A DNA stretch of 64,000 bases from an uncultured Collinsella sp. Lineage in GTDB: Bacteria > Actinomycetota > Coriobacteriia > Coriobacteriales > Coriobacteriaceae. The position numbers and the translations under genes were made by a program. The notes beneath the pieces are model-generated. The model worked only from the letters and a program-made list of their open reading frames with translations, did not search any database and had not been told where the DNA came from. The DNA lies in assembly GCA_902491055.1 (NCBI GenBank), contig CABUGI010000001.1, positions 39,874-103,873 on the forward strand, in the 5' to 3' direction. Positions 40,644 through 49,497 of this stretch are shown one piece after another. Positions within the stretch are counted from its first letter, which is position 1. Each line of letters opens with the position of its first letter.

Positions 40644-43292
40644 CTAGCAGACGGCGTAGTCCTGGGGCTCGCGGCCGTAGTAGGCGTCCAGGTAGAGCTC
40701 CTTGATCTCGCTCATGAGCGGGTAGCGCGGGTTAGCGCCGGTGCACTGGTCGTTGAATGCCTGCTCGGTCATCTCGTCGAGGGTGTCGAGGAAGTACTGC
40801 TCGTCAACACCGTAGTCGGCGATGGTCTTCTTGACACCGATGAAGTCCTTGAGCTCCTCGAGCTTCGTGATGAAGTTCTCGAAGACCTCCTTGTCGTCCT
40901 TGCCCTCGATGCCGCAGTACTTGGCCATCTCGGCGTAGTTGTGCAGCGCGTTGGGGTAAGGATACTGGGAGAAGGTACCCATCTTGACGGGAGCCTCGGC
41001 GGCGTTGTAGCGCATGACGCGGGTCAGGATGACGGCGTTGGCGATGCCGTGGGGCAGGTGATGGAAAGCGCCGAGCTTGTGGGCCATGGAGTGGTTGAGG
41101 CCCAGGAAGGCGTTGGCGAAGGCCATACCGGCCATGCAGGAGGCGTTGTGCATCTCCTCGCGGGCATGCGGGTCCTTGGCACCGTTCGTGAAGCTGGAGG
41201 GCAGGTTCTCGAAGACGAGCTTAGCAGCGCGCTCGGAGAGGCCCTTGGTGTAGTCGGAAGCCATGATGGAGACGTAGGACTCGATGGCGTGGGTCATGAC
41301 GTCGATGCCGGAGGCAGCGGTCAGGCCGCGCGGGGCGGTCATGCAGTTGTCGGCGTCGACGATAGCCATGTTGGGGAGCAGCGCGTAGTCGGCGAGCGGC
41401 CACTTGATGCCGGTCTCCTTATCGGTGATGATGGCGAACGGCGTGCACTCGGAGCCGGTACCCGAGGAGGTCGGGACGGCGACGAAGTAGGCCTTCTTGC
41501 CCATCTCGGGGAAGGTGAAGATACGCTTGCGGATGTCCATGAAGTCCATGGCCATGTCCTCAAACTTGCACTCGGGGTGCTCGTACATCATCCACATGAT
41601 CTTGCCGGCGTCCATAGCGGAGCCACCGCCGACGGCGATGATGACGTCCGGCTCAAAGAGAGCCATCTGCTTGGCGCCACGACGTGCGCACTGCAGCGAC
41701 GGATCGGGCTCGACGTCGTAGAAGCAGTCGTGGGCGATGCCCATCTCGTCGAGCTTGGCCTCGATGGCGCGGGTGTTGCCATTCTTGAAGAGGAACTGGT
41801 CGGTGACGATGAAGGCGCGCTTCTTGCCCATGACGTTGCCCAGCTCGTCGAGGGCGACGGGCGTGGAACCCTTCTTGAAGTAGACCTTCTCGGGAGCGCG
41901 GAACCACAGCATGTTCTCACGGCGCTCGGCCACAGTCTTAACGTTGATCAAGTGCTTCACCCCAACGTTCTCGGAGACGGAGTTGCCGCCCCAGGAGCCG
42001 CAGCCCAGGGTCAGAGACGGCTTCATGCCAAAGTTGTACAGGTCACCGATGCCGCCGTGCGAGGACGGGGTGTTGATGACGATGCGGCAGGCTTTCATGA
42101 CGTGCTCGAACAGGCTGATCTTCTCGGCCTGGGCGGGGTGCACGTACAGAGAGGCGGTGTGGCCCGGGCCACCGGCGAGCACCAGGTGCTCGGCCTTGTC
42201 GACAGCCTCCTGGAAGTCCTTGGCGTGATACATGGCCAGGACCGGGGAGAGCTTCTCGTGGGAGAACTCCTCCTTGGCGGGGTCGGTGGAGGTGACCTCG
42301 GCGATCAGGATCTTGGTCTTGGCAGGAACCTCGATGCCGGCGAGCTCGGCGATCTTGGCGGCAGCCATGCCGGGGATGCGGTGATCGAGGGCGCCGTTCT
42401 TGAACATGGCGGCACGCAGGGCCTCCATCTCGGCACCCTGCTTGACGAAGTAGCAGCCGCGCTTCTGGAACTCGGCCTTGACCTGGTCATAGATGGTGTC
42501 GATGACGGTCACGGACTGCTCGGAAGCGCAGATCATGCCGTTGTCGAAGGTCTTGGAGTGGATGATGGAGTTGACGGCGAGCAGCACGTCGGCGGTGTCG
42601 TCGATGATGACCGGGGTGTTACCGGCGCCAACGCCCAGGGCGGGCTTGCCCGAGGAGTAAGCGGCCTTGACCATGCCCGGGCCACCGGTGGCGAGGATGA
42701 TGTCGACGTCGCGCATGACCATGTTGGTCAGCTCGATGGAGGGAACATCGACCCAGCCGATGATGCCCTCGGGGGCGCCGGCCTTGACGGCGGCGTCAAG
42801 CACGAGCTTGGCGGCGGCGATGGTGCACTTGGCGGCTGCCGGGTGCGGGGAGATGATGATGCCGTTGCGGGTCTTCAGGCTGATCAGCGTCTTGAAGATC
42901 GCGGTGGAGGTGGGGTTGGTCGTCGGGATGACGGCGCCCACGATGCCGATGGGCTCGGCGATCTTGGTGATGCCGTAAGCCTCGTCGCGCTCCAGAACGC
43001 CACAGGTCTTGGTGTTCTTGTAAGCGTTGTAGATGTACTCTGCGGCGTAGTGGTTCTTGATGACCTTGTCCTCAAGAACGCCGCGGCCGGTCTCCTCGAT
43101 GGCCATCTTCGCCAACGGGATACGAGCCTTGTTGGCGGCCATGGCGGCCTCATAGAAGATCTTGTCGACCTGCTCCTGCGTGTACGTAGCAAAAAGCGCC
43201 TGGGCCTCTCGCATCTGAGCGAGCTTAGCCTCAAGCGCCTCTACGTTGTCCACAATTGCGGGAGTAGTGTTTTCCGGTGACTTTTTCACCAT
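40644..43292 (-). CDS. adhE: Bifunctional acetaldehyde-CoA/alcohol dehydrogenase AdhE
   Basis: Converts acetyl-CoA to ethanol via acetaldehyde, re-oxidising two NADH in anaerobic fermentation. The 882-residue protein joins an aldehyde dehydrogenase half (about 1-450; catalytic Cys255 in GMICASEQSV) to an iron-dependent alcohol dehydrogenase half with the metal and cofactor motifs AVGGGSAMDAGK, GLNHSMAHKLGAFHHLPHG. AdhE usually forms spirosome filaments. AAGGAGA precedes the start. The upstream region holds two LacI-type operator-like sites. Its presence fits a strict or facultative anaerobe. Confidence 0.97.
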   Translation of the reverse strand: MVKKSPENTTPAIVDNVEALEAKLAQMREAQALFATYTQEQVDKIFYEAAMAANKARIPLAKMAIEETGRGVLEDKVIKNHYAAEYIYNAYKNTKTCGVLERDEAYGITKIAEPIGIVGAVIPTTNPTSTAIFKTLISLKTRNGIIISPHPAAAKCTIAAAKLVLDAAVKAGAPEGIIGWVDVPSIELTNMVMRDVDIILATGGPGMVKAAYSSGKPALGVGAGNTPVIIDDTADVLLAVNSIIHSKTFDNGMICASEQSVTVIDTIYDQVKAEFQKRGCYFVKQGAEMEALRAAMFKNGALDHRIPGMAAAKIAELAGIEVPAKTKILIAEVTSTDPAKEEFSHEKLSPVLAMYHAKDFQEAVDKAEHLVLAGGPGHTASLYVHPAQAEKISLFEHVMKACRIVINTPSSHGGIGDLYNFGMKPSLTLGCGSWGGNSVSENVGVKHLINVKTVAERRENMLWFRAPEKVYFKKGSTPVALDELGNVMGKKRAFIVTDQFLFKNGNTRAIEAKLDEMGIAHDCFYDVEPDPSLQCARRGAKQMALFEPDVIIAVGGGSAMDAGKIMWMMYEHPECKFEDMAMDFMDIRKRIFTFPEMGKKAYFVAVPTSSGTGSECTPFAIITDKETGIKWPLADYALLPNMAIVDADNCMTAPRGLTAASGIDVMTHAIESYVSIMASDYTKGLSERAAKLVFENLPSSFTNGAKDPHAREEMHNASCMAGMAFANAFLGLNHSMAHKLGAFHHLPHGIANAVILTRVMRYNAAEAPVKMGTFSQYPYPNALHNYAEMAKYCGIEGKDDKEVFENFITKLEELKDFIGVKKTIADYGVDEQYFLDTLDEMTEQAFNDQCTGANPRYPLMSEIKELYLDAYYGREPQDYAVC

Positions 43293-43332
43293 TTGTGTCT
43301 CCTTGCGATCGGAGATTTACCCTACGCCTTGC

Positions 43333-43338
43333 ATGATA
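43333..43338 (-). promoter_or_regulatory. Extended -10 promoter element of adhE
   Basis: On the minus strand TTGCTATCAT has a TATCAT -10 with the TG-n extension and a poor -35. The start of transcription would be near 43326, giving a leader of about 34 bases. Confidence 0.4.
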
Positions 43339-43384
43339 GCAAGAAATTATTCGGTGAACGGTAAGATTCCCGTAAAAGGCACAC

Positions 43385-43414
43385 TAAAACGCTTCAATAA
43401 ACTGAAACGCTTTA
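43385..43414 (-). promoter_or_regulatory. Two operator-like sites upstream of adhE
   Basis: TAAAACGCTTCA (43385-43396) and TGAAACGCTTTA (43403-43414) share the pattern TRAAACGCTTYA, imperfectly palindromic about a central CG as in LacI/CcpA-family operators. Their starts are 18 bp apart and they lie about 60-90 bp upstream of the likely adhE transcript start. Confidence 0.4.
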
Positions 43415-43445
43415 ACTAAAACTATCTGCCTGCTGCATCGCCTCG

Positions 43446-43496
43446 CTCATTGGGGACAGACTTACATGAGTGCTTTCACTCATTTGGGACAGACAT
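43446..43496 (+). repeat. Left terminal inverted repeat with internal hairpin
   Basis: Starts CTCATTGGGGACAGAC and ends TTGGGACAGACAT. The centre, ATGAGTG-CTTT-CACTCAT (43466-43483), is a perfect 7-bp hairpin. GGGACAGAC therefore occurs twice, once on each side of the hairpin, a REP-like layout. Confidence 0.85.
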
Positions 43497-43603
43497 CGTT
43501 TTGCCATTTTGCCGTTCTGGGCCTGTTATTGCCGCTCATTGCTCATTGGTTATAAATAGATTGCAGGCATTTCGACAATCGCTATTCGCGGGTCGCGGTT
43601 GAG

Positions 43604-44056
43604 TTGGACACGCAGGCAGTGCAGCTGCTCGATTATATCCATCTCAATCCCGTGAAAGGTGTGCTCGGCTCGCTTGAGGCGTACCGCTGGTCAAGTTACA
43701 AGGCATATCAGCTGGGCTACGATCCCTTTGATATTTGTGATGCGGCCCCTATGCTCGATATTGTCGGAGGTTCCCGTTGCTATTGCGAGCATATCGAGGA
43801 AGTTGCCGGGCGCATCTGGTCAGAGGAGATTCTTCCGCGCCGACGGATCCCCGATGAGGATGCTCTTTCTGTTGCGCGCGAAGTCCTGCCCAGCATAGAT
43901 TCTGCGCTGCTCAAGGCCTTGCCACGCCCCGAACGCGATGCCTGTCTGCTGAGGCTTAGGCGGGCACATCTCACGGTCAAGCAAATTGCCCGTATCACTG
44001 GTATCGGCTCTTCAAGCGTAACCAAGGCCACCACAGGCTGGAAGGAGGCTGCGTGA
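43604..44056 (+). pseudogene. RAYT-like transposase, 5'-truncated
   Basis: The open frame from TTG 43604 encodes 150 residues. LLDYIHLNPVKGVLGSLE and YRWSSYKAYQLG match the segment near the C-terminus of the Y1-type REP-associated transposases. The same frame extends a little upstream to a stop near 43553 (NRYSRVAVELD), but the HUH motif and N-terminal half are gone. The last 35 residues resemble a helix-turn-helix (HLTVKQIARITGIGSSSVTK). No good ribosome site is visible. The sequence downstream reaches the right inverted repeat after about 30 bases. Confidence 0.75.
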
Positions 44057-44087
44057 GGCAGGGGGCAAACCGATGCCGGCACGCGTT

Positions 44088-44138
44088 ATGTCTGTCCCAA
44101 ATGCGTGAAAACACTCATGTAAGTCTGTCCCCAATGAG
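44088..44138 (+). repeat. Right terminal inverted repeat with internal hairpin
   Basis: Reverse complement of the left repeat with two mismatches, both in or next to the hairpin stem and loop (ATGCGTG-AAAA-CACTCAT). It lies directly beside the rpmB terminator. Confidence 0.85.
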
Positions 44139-44141
44139 TGC

Positions 44142-44174
44142 AAAAAGGCGCCCTCCGTAGGGGAGAGCGCCTTT
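44142..44174 (-). terminator. Rho-independent terminator of rpmB
   Basis: On the minus strand AAAGGCGCTCTCCCC pairs with GGAGGGCGCCTTT with one mismatch, followed by TTTTTG. Confidence 0.88.
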
Positions 44175-44242
44175 GGTAAGTTCTATATGAACGCGAGGCC
44201 TTTGACCCGGAGAGTCCGAGGTACTTGTTGGTAAGACCTTAT

Positions 44243-44431
44243 TTAGGAGCGCGCAACCTTGCCGGACTTGAGGCAGGTGGAGCAAACGTTCATCTTGCGA
44301 CGGTGACCATCGACGACGACGTAGACGCGCTGGATGTTGGGGCGGAACTTACGGTTGGTGACGCGGTGAGAGTGGCTGATGGAGCGACCGGCAACGGGGT
44401 GCTTACCGCAAACTTCGCAAACTTTGGACAT
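44243..44431 (-). CDS. rpmB: 50S ribosomal protein L28 (zinc-binding form)
   Basis: A 62-residue L28 beginning MSKVCEVCGKHPVAGRSISH. The start at 44431 has AAGGAGG seven bases upstream; a longer frame to 44479 lacks support. CxxC pairs at CEVCGK and CSTCLK show the C+ form that holds zinc. Conserved SHRVTNRKFRPNIQRV is present. It is a single-gene unit with its own extended -10 promoter (TGCTATAGT, minus strand 44486-44491) and terminator. Confidence 0.96.
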   Translation of the reverse strand: MSKVCEVCGKHPVAGRSISHSHRVTNRKFRPNIQRVYVVVDGHRRKMNVCSTCLKSGKVARS

Positions 44432-44485
44432 AACTGACCCTCCTTGGGCGACAAACGAACATGTCGCGTTAACAAACAAGCCTGA

Positions 44486-44491
44486 ACTATA
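44486..44491 (-). promoter_or_regulatory. Extended -10 promoter element of rpmB
   Basis: TGCTATAGT on the minus strand, giving a transcript start near 44479 and a leader of about 48 bases. The -35 region is weak. Bases 44492-44700 between the two divergent promoters hold no gene or structure that I recognise. Confidence 0.5.
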
Positions 44492-44722
44492 GCACAGAAG
44501 TCGCTCCCTGTGCGCAATCTACACAGAGATATTCCTCTTTTGGCGATAGTGCCCACGCTACGGCCCTGGACGTAGATCCGATTTGCGTGCAGCAGAGGGG
44601 ATTATGCCAGCTCGTGCGTGCGTTTTCAAGCTCGTCTCACAAATATATATAGGTTTATTGAGTGTTGGGCTCCGTTTATGGATTGCTCTGTATTTATGCT
44701 CGCAATTAAGCTCGAGGTTGGC

Positions 44723-44728
44723 TACACT
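44723..44728 (+). promoter_or_regulatory. -10 element of the pyr operon promoter
   Basis: TACACT followed by ATCCC, with no strong -35. A start near 44735 would make a leader of about 150 bases containing the attenuator hairpins and no reading frame of note. Confidence 0.4.
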
Positions 44729-44745
44729 ATCCCTTGACCATTAAA

Positions 44746-44848
44746 GGGGTACGAGATACCCACATGGAATTACATAGCTGCCAAAGAGCAGCCCTTCCTT
44801 GTGGGTGTCTGGTCCGCTTTGAGCGGTCGGGCATCTATTTTTTTAACT
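44746..44848 (+). promoter_or_regulatory. Candidate PyrR-type transcription attenuator
   Basis: Three overlapping hairpins can form. A: GGGTA-CGAGA-TACCC (44747-44761). B: GATACCCACA (44755-44764) pairs with TGTGGGTGTC (44800-44809), enclosing a small hairpin GCTGC-CAAAGA-GCAGC (44777-44792). C: a terminator stem from about 44804 to 44837 followed by a T-rich run (44837-44844). B overlaps both A and C, so A would permit termination and B would prevent it. The next gene is pyrR, whose product is known to act on such leaders. Confidence 0.65.
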
Positions 44849-44871
44849 GTGTCAGCAGTCAAGACATGTGA

Positions 44872-45468
<597 letters not shown>

Positions 45469-45472
45469 TACC

Positions 45473-46417
45473 GTGGCGTTCAACCATAAGCACCTGATCG
45501 ACATTACCGAGTACTCCGAAGAGGATATCAAGCTCATCCTCGAGACCGCCAAGGCGTTCTCCGAGGTCAACGAGCGTGCCATCAAGAAGGTCCCCACGCT
45601 CAAGGGCAAGACCATCGTCAACATGTTCAACGAGCCCTCGACGCGCACCCGCAGCTCTTTCGAGCTCGCCGAGAAGCGTCTTTCGGCCGACAGCCTTAAC
45701 TTTGGCGGCTCCTCGACCTCCACGGTCAAGGGCGAGAGCCTTGTCGACACCGTCGAGACCCTCAACGCCTATAAGATCGACTGCATCGTCGTGCGCGACA
45801 AGCACGCCGGCGCTCCCTACATCGTCACGCAGAACTCGCCCGCAAGCGTCATCTGCGCCGGTGACGGCAAGCACAACCATCCTACGCAGGCCCTGCTCGA
45901 CCTGTACACCATCTGGGAGCACAAGGGTGATTTCCACGGTCTGAAGGTCGCCGTCGTCGGCGATATCGCCCACTCCCGTGTTTGCGGCTCGCTGATCCCC
46001 GCCCTTAAGATCATGGGCTGTGAGACCTACGCCGTCGCCCCCGGCACGCTGCTGCCGCCGTCGCCCGAGGTCCTGGGCTGCGACCACGTGACGAGCGACC
46101 TCGATTCCGTCCTGCCCGAGCTGGACGTCGTCTACATGCTGCGCGTGCAACAGGAGCGCCTCGAGGGTGCCCCGTTCCCGACCATTCGCGAGTACCACAA
46201 GCTCTTCGGCCTGACCAAGGACCGCGAGAAGCTCATGAAGCCCGACGCGATCATCTGCCACCCGGGCCCCATCAACCGCGGCGTCGAGTTCGACTCCTAT
46301 ATGGCCGACCACCCGCAACGCTCCGTCATCCTGGAGCAGGTCTACGCCGGTATCTGCGTGCGTATGGCTATCCTGTATCTGCTGCTTGGAGGTGCCGATA
46401 ATGGCCTTGCTTCTTAA
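45473..46417 (+). CDS. pyrB: Aspartate carbamoyltransferase catalytic subunit
   Basis: Joins carbamoyl phosphate and aspartate, the first committed pyrimidine step. The carbamoyl-phosphate motif STRTR is at residues 56-60, and HPTQALLDLYTIWE and ICHPGPINRGVE are present. I use GTG 45473, about ten bases after GGGAGGTG; GTG 45461 lies within that site. The length is 314 residues. No regulatory subunit gene (pyrI) is in the cluster. It overlaps pyrC by 17 bases. Confidence 0.95.
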   Translation: MAFNHKHLIDITEYSEEDIKLILETAKAFSEVNERAIKKVPTLKGKTIVNMFNEPSTRTRSSFELAEKRLSADSLNFGGSSTSTVKGESLVDTVETLNAYKIDCIVVRDKHAGAPYIVTQNSPASVICAGDGKHNHPTQALLDLYTIWEHKGDFHGLKVAVVGDIAHSRVCGSLIPALKIMGCETYAVAPGTLLPPSPEVLGCDHVTSDLDSVLPELDVVYMLRVQQERLEGAPFPTIREYHKLFGLTKDREKLMKPDAIICHPGPINRGVEFDSYMADHPQRSVILEQVYAGICVRMAILYLLLGGADNGLAS

Positions 46418-47690
46418 GAATGCCCACGTCGTCGACCCGTCCGTCGAGCTTGACGGTGTCGTTGACGTCCTGATTGACGGCGACAAGATCGCCGAGGTCG
46501 GCGAGAATCTCGCCGTCGAGGGGGCCGAGGTCCGCGACCTTTCCGGCAAGTACCTCGTCCCCGGCCTGGTGGACATGCACGTTCACCTTCGCGAGCCCGG
46601 CTACGAGGTCAAAGAGGACATCGAGAGCGGCACCCGCGCAGCTGCCAAGGGCGGCTTTACCGGCGTGTGCGCCATGCCCAACACCGATCCCGTCACCGAT
46701 AACGGCACTGTCGTGGAGTTCGTCAAGTCCCGCGCTGCCGAGGTCGGCCACTGCCGCGTCTATCCGTCGGGCGCCATGACCCGCGGTCTTAAGGGCGAGG
46801 CCATGTCCGAGATGGGCGATATGGTCGCCCACGGCGCCGTCGCCTTCACCGATGACGGTCGCGGCGTGCAGGGCGCGGGCATGCTCCGTCGCTGCATGGA
46901 CTACGGCAAGATGTTCGGCAAGGTCTTCATGAGCCACTGCCAGGACGAGGACCTGGTCGGCCATGGCCAGATCAACGAGGGCAAGGTCTCGACCCGTCTG
47001 GCCCTCGAGGGTTGGCCGGCTGCCGGCGAGGAGCTCCAGATCGCCCGCGACATCGAGATCGCCAAGCTGACCGGCGCCAAGCTGCACATCCAGCACATCT
47101 CCACCGCCCATGGTCTGGAGATCGTGCGTGCCGGTAAGGCCGCTGGCGTTCAGGTTACCTGCGAGGCCACCCCGCACCACATGTTCCTGACCGAGAACGA
47201 CCTGGACGAGACCTACAACACCTCGCTCAAGGTCAATCCGCCGCTGCGTACCGAGGAGGACGCCGAGGCCATCCGTCAGGGCGTCATCGACGGTACCGTC
47301 GACGCTATCGTCACCGATCACGCTCCCCACACCCCGTGGGAGAAGGCCCGCGAGTTCGAGCTTGCGCCCTTTGGCATGATCGGCCTCGAGACCTCCCTGT
47401 CGCTCGTACTCACCGAGCTGGTCAACACGGGCAAGATGAGCGTGGGCCACATGGTCGAGCTCATGGCCATCAAGCCGCGTGAGATTCTGGGCCTCGACCA
47501 GGTTCAGGTCAAGGCGGGCTCCGTTGCCGACCTGACCGTGTTCGACCCCTCTGCCACCTGGACGGTCGGCGAGGACGGTTATGAGTCGCGCGCCGAGAAC
47601 TCCGGTTTTGCCGGCCGCACGCTTACCGGTCGTGCCACCGATGTGTTTGTCGGCGGTAAGCAGACGCTCGCCGACGGCTGCATCTGCTAG
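46401..47690 (+). CDS. pyrC: Dihydroorotase
   Basis: Zinc amidohydrolase that cyclises carbamoyl aspartate. The HxH metal motif is His60 and His62 in DMHVHLREPGYE; the long (type I) family is shown by PNTDPVTDN and TDHAPHTPWEK. The length is 429 residues. ATG 46401 has GGAGG eight bases upstream, inside the end of pyrB, so translation of the two is probably coupled. Confidence 0.96.
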   Translation: MALLLKNAHVVDPSVELDGVVDVLIDGDKIAEVGENLAVEGAEVRDLSGKYLVPGLVDMHVHLREPGYEVKEDIESGTRAAAKGGFTGVCAMPNTDPVTDNGTVVEFVKSRAAEVGHCRVYPSGAMTRGLKGEAMSEMGDMVAHGAVAFTDDGRGVQGAGMLRRCMDYGKMFGKVFMSHCQDEDLVGHGQINEGKVSTRLALEGWPAAGEELQIARDIEIAKLTGAKLHIQHISTAHGLEIVRAGKAAGVQVTCEATPHHMFLTENDLDETYNTSLKVNPPLRTEEDAEAIRQGVIDGTVDAIVTDHAPHTPWEKAREFELAPFGMIGLETSLSLVLTELVNTGKMSVGHMVELMAIKPREILGLDQVQVKAGSVADLTVFDPSATWTVGEDGYESRAENSGFAGRTLTGRATDVFVGGKQTLADGCIC

Positions 47691-47782
47691 CATAGCCTTA
47701 TCGCTTTTGTGCGCGGTGCCCTTGCGGTGCCGCGCTTTCTGTTCGTTTTGACCATGCAATCGCATGGGGGATTGGAGCGTCT

Positions 47783-48574
47783 ATGCCCACACCTTCCACT
47801 GCACGCATGCACGACTTCGAGGTCGTCTCGAACCAGGAGATCGCCGACGGCATCTTCTCGCTCGTCATCTCGGCCCCCAAGCTTGCAAGTGCGCTCAAGC
47901 CCGGTCAGTTTGTGAACATTGCCGTGCCCGGCGATGCGTCCTCGCTGCTTCGCGTGCCCCTGAGCTTCTATCGCGCCGACGCCCAGGCCGGTACCGTCGA
48001 GCTGTGGTACGCCGTCGTGGGTGACGACACCCGTCGTCTGTCGCAGATGGTCCCCGGCTCCAAGTCCAACCTGTTGGGCCCTGGCGGCCGCGGCTGGCTT
48101 GTTCCCGAGGGCACCAGGAAGGCGCTGCTCGTGGCGGGCGGCATCGGCGTTCCGCCCGTGCTCTGCCTCGCCGGCAAGCTTGCCGAGCAGGGCGTGGATG
48201 TCGACGTGTGCCTGGGCTTTGGCACCGCTTCCAAGGCCGTGGGTGTCGATGGGTTCCGCGCGCTGGGCGCCACGGTTAACGTGTGCACCGACGATGGCAC
48301 GCTGGGCACGCACGGTTTTTGCACCGACCCGGCAGCCGAGCTGCTCGGCGAGGGCGGCTACGACTACGTCGCCAGCTGCGGCCCCGCCGTCATGATGAAG
48401 AAAGTCGCCGCCGCTGCCGCCGAGGCCGGTGCGTACTGCGAGGTGTCGCTTGAGCGCATGATGAGCTGTGGCTTTGGCGCCTGCAACACCTGCAATGTCG
48501 AGACGGTCGACGGTATGAAGGGCGCCTGCATGTGCGGCCCCGTGTTCGATGCTTCCAAGGTGGTGGTCTTCTAG
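47783..48574 (+). CDS. pyrK: Dihydroorotate dehydrogenase electron transfer subunit
   Basis: Iron-sulfur flavoprotein that passes electrons from PyrD to NAD. The 263-residue protein has an FAD-binding front (PGQFVNIAVPG, LLRVPLSFYR), an NAD-binding Rossmann part (LLVAGGIGVPP) and a C-terminal 2Fe-2S cysteine cluster in MSCGFGACNTC and GACMCGPVFD. It pairs with the class 1B pyrD that starts on its last base. The 92-base gap from pyrC has no hairpin of note. Confidence 0.95.
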   Translation: MPTPSTARMHDFEVVSNQEIADGIFSLVISAPKLASALKPGQFVNIAVPGDASSLLRVPLSFYRADAQAGTVELWYAVVGDDTRRLSQMVPGSKSNLLGPGGRGWLVPEGTRKALLVAGGIGVPPVLCLAGKLAEQGVDVDVCLGFGTASKAVGVDGFRALGATVNVCTDDGTLGTHGFCTDPAAELLGEGGYDYVASCGPAVMMKKVAAAAAEAGAYCEVSLERMMSCGFGACNTCNVETVDGMKGACMCGPVFDASKVVVF

Positions 48575-49497
48575 TGGGTACCGTGAACATGGCCGTCGAT
48601 TTCGGCGGCGTCAAGATGCAGAACCCCATCAACACCGCAGCCGGTACCTTTGGCTACGGTTGGCAGTTCCAGAACTTCTTTGATGTTTCGCAGCTGGGCG
48701 CCATCACCACCAAGGGTTGCGCTGCCGAGCCCTGGCCCGGCAACCCCGCGCCCCGCATGGCCGAGATTCCCGGCGGTATGATCAACTCCGTGGGCCTTCA
48801 GAACCCCGGCGTGGCCGCCTTTGCCCGTGAGTCCGGTCCGTGGCTCGAACAGCTGTCCAAGGACGGCTGCCAGGTCATCTGTCAGGTTGCCGGCCACTCC
48901 GTTGACGAGTTTGTCCGCGCACTCGAGATGTATGTCGAGCTGTGCCCCTGGGCTGCCGGCTACGAGATCAACGTGAGCTGCCCTAATATCGCCGCCGGCG
49001 GTGCCGCCATGGGCTCCACGCCCGAGGGCGCCTCTTCCGTTATGGCTGCCTGCCGCAAGGTGACCGATAAGCCGCTGTTCGTAAAGATGGCTCCGGTCAA
49101 CGTTGCCGAGATTGCCAAGGCCCTCGAGGCTGCCGGTGCCGACGGTCTTTCAGTCATCAACTCCATCCAGGGCATGGCCATCGACGTCCATACCCGCAAG
49201 TCCCGCGTGGCCAAGCCCAAGGGCGGCCTTTCGGGCCCGCTGTGCCACCACATCGCCGTGCGCATGGTCTGGGAGGTTGCCCAGGCCGTCGATATCCCCA
49301 TCAACGGTGTCGGCGGTGTCATGACGGGCGAGGATGCGGCCGAGTTTATCCTGGCTGGCGCCACCTGCGTGTCGGTCGGTATGGCCAACTTCGTCGATCC
49401 GTGCGCTTCGCTCAAGATCGCGCACGAGCTCGAGGCCTGGGCGGAGTCCCAGGGCGTAAAGGACATCAACGAGCTGGTAGGTGCTTTCGAATGCTAG
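48574..49497 (+). CDS. pyrD: Dihydroorotate dehydrogenase, class 1B catalytic subunit
   Basis: FMN TIM-barrel enzyme oxidising dihydroorotate to orotate. NVSCPNIAAGG carries the active-site cysteine typical of class 1. INGVGGVMTGEDAAEFILAG and GATCVSVGMAN bind the FMN phosphate. The GTG at 48574 overlaps the pyrK stop; ATG 48589 is an alternative five codons in. The length is 307 residues. Presence of pyrK confirms the NAD-linked 1B type. Confidence 0.94.
   Translation: MGTVNMAVDFGGVKMQNPINTAAGTFGYGWQFQNFFDVSQLGAITTKGCAAEPWPGNPAPRMAEIPGGMINSVGLQNPGVAAFARESGPWLEQLSKDGCQVICQVAGHSVDEFVRALEMYVELCPWAAGYEINVSCPNIAAGGAAMGSTPEGASSVMAACRKVTDKPLFVKMAPVNVAEIAKALEAAGADGLSVINSIQGMAIDVHTRKSRVAKPKGGLSGPLCHHIAVRMVWEVAQAVDIPINGVGGVMTGEDAAEFILAGATCVSVGMANFVDPCASLKIAHELEAWAESQGVKDINELVGAFEC

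Larger units (their letters stand above)
43446..44138 (+). mobile_element. Decayed RAYT (REP-associated tyrosine transposase) element bounded by 51-bp inverted repeats
   Basis: A 693-bp unit between adhE and rpmB. Its two ends are 51-bp inverted repeats with two differences. Between them is the C-terminal remnant of a RAYT-like transposase; the HUH catalytic half is missing. The right end stops about four bases before the rpmB terminator hairpin. I see no target-site duplication. It is probably immobile now unless helped in trans. Confidence 0.75.

Noticed and set aside
40941..43280. A 779-codon plus-strand frame opposite adhE
   Set aside because: Mirror of adhE codon periodicity, rich in Gly, Asp, Val and His; adhE is unmistakable on the minus strand.
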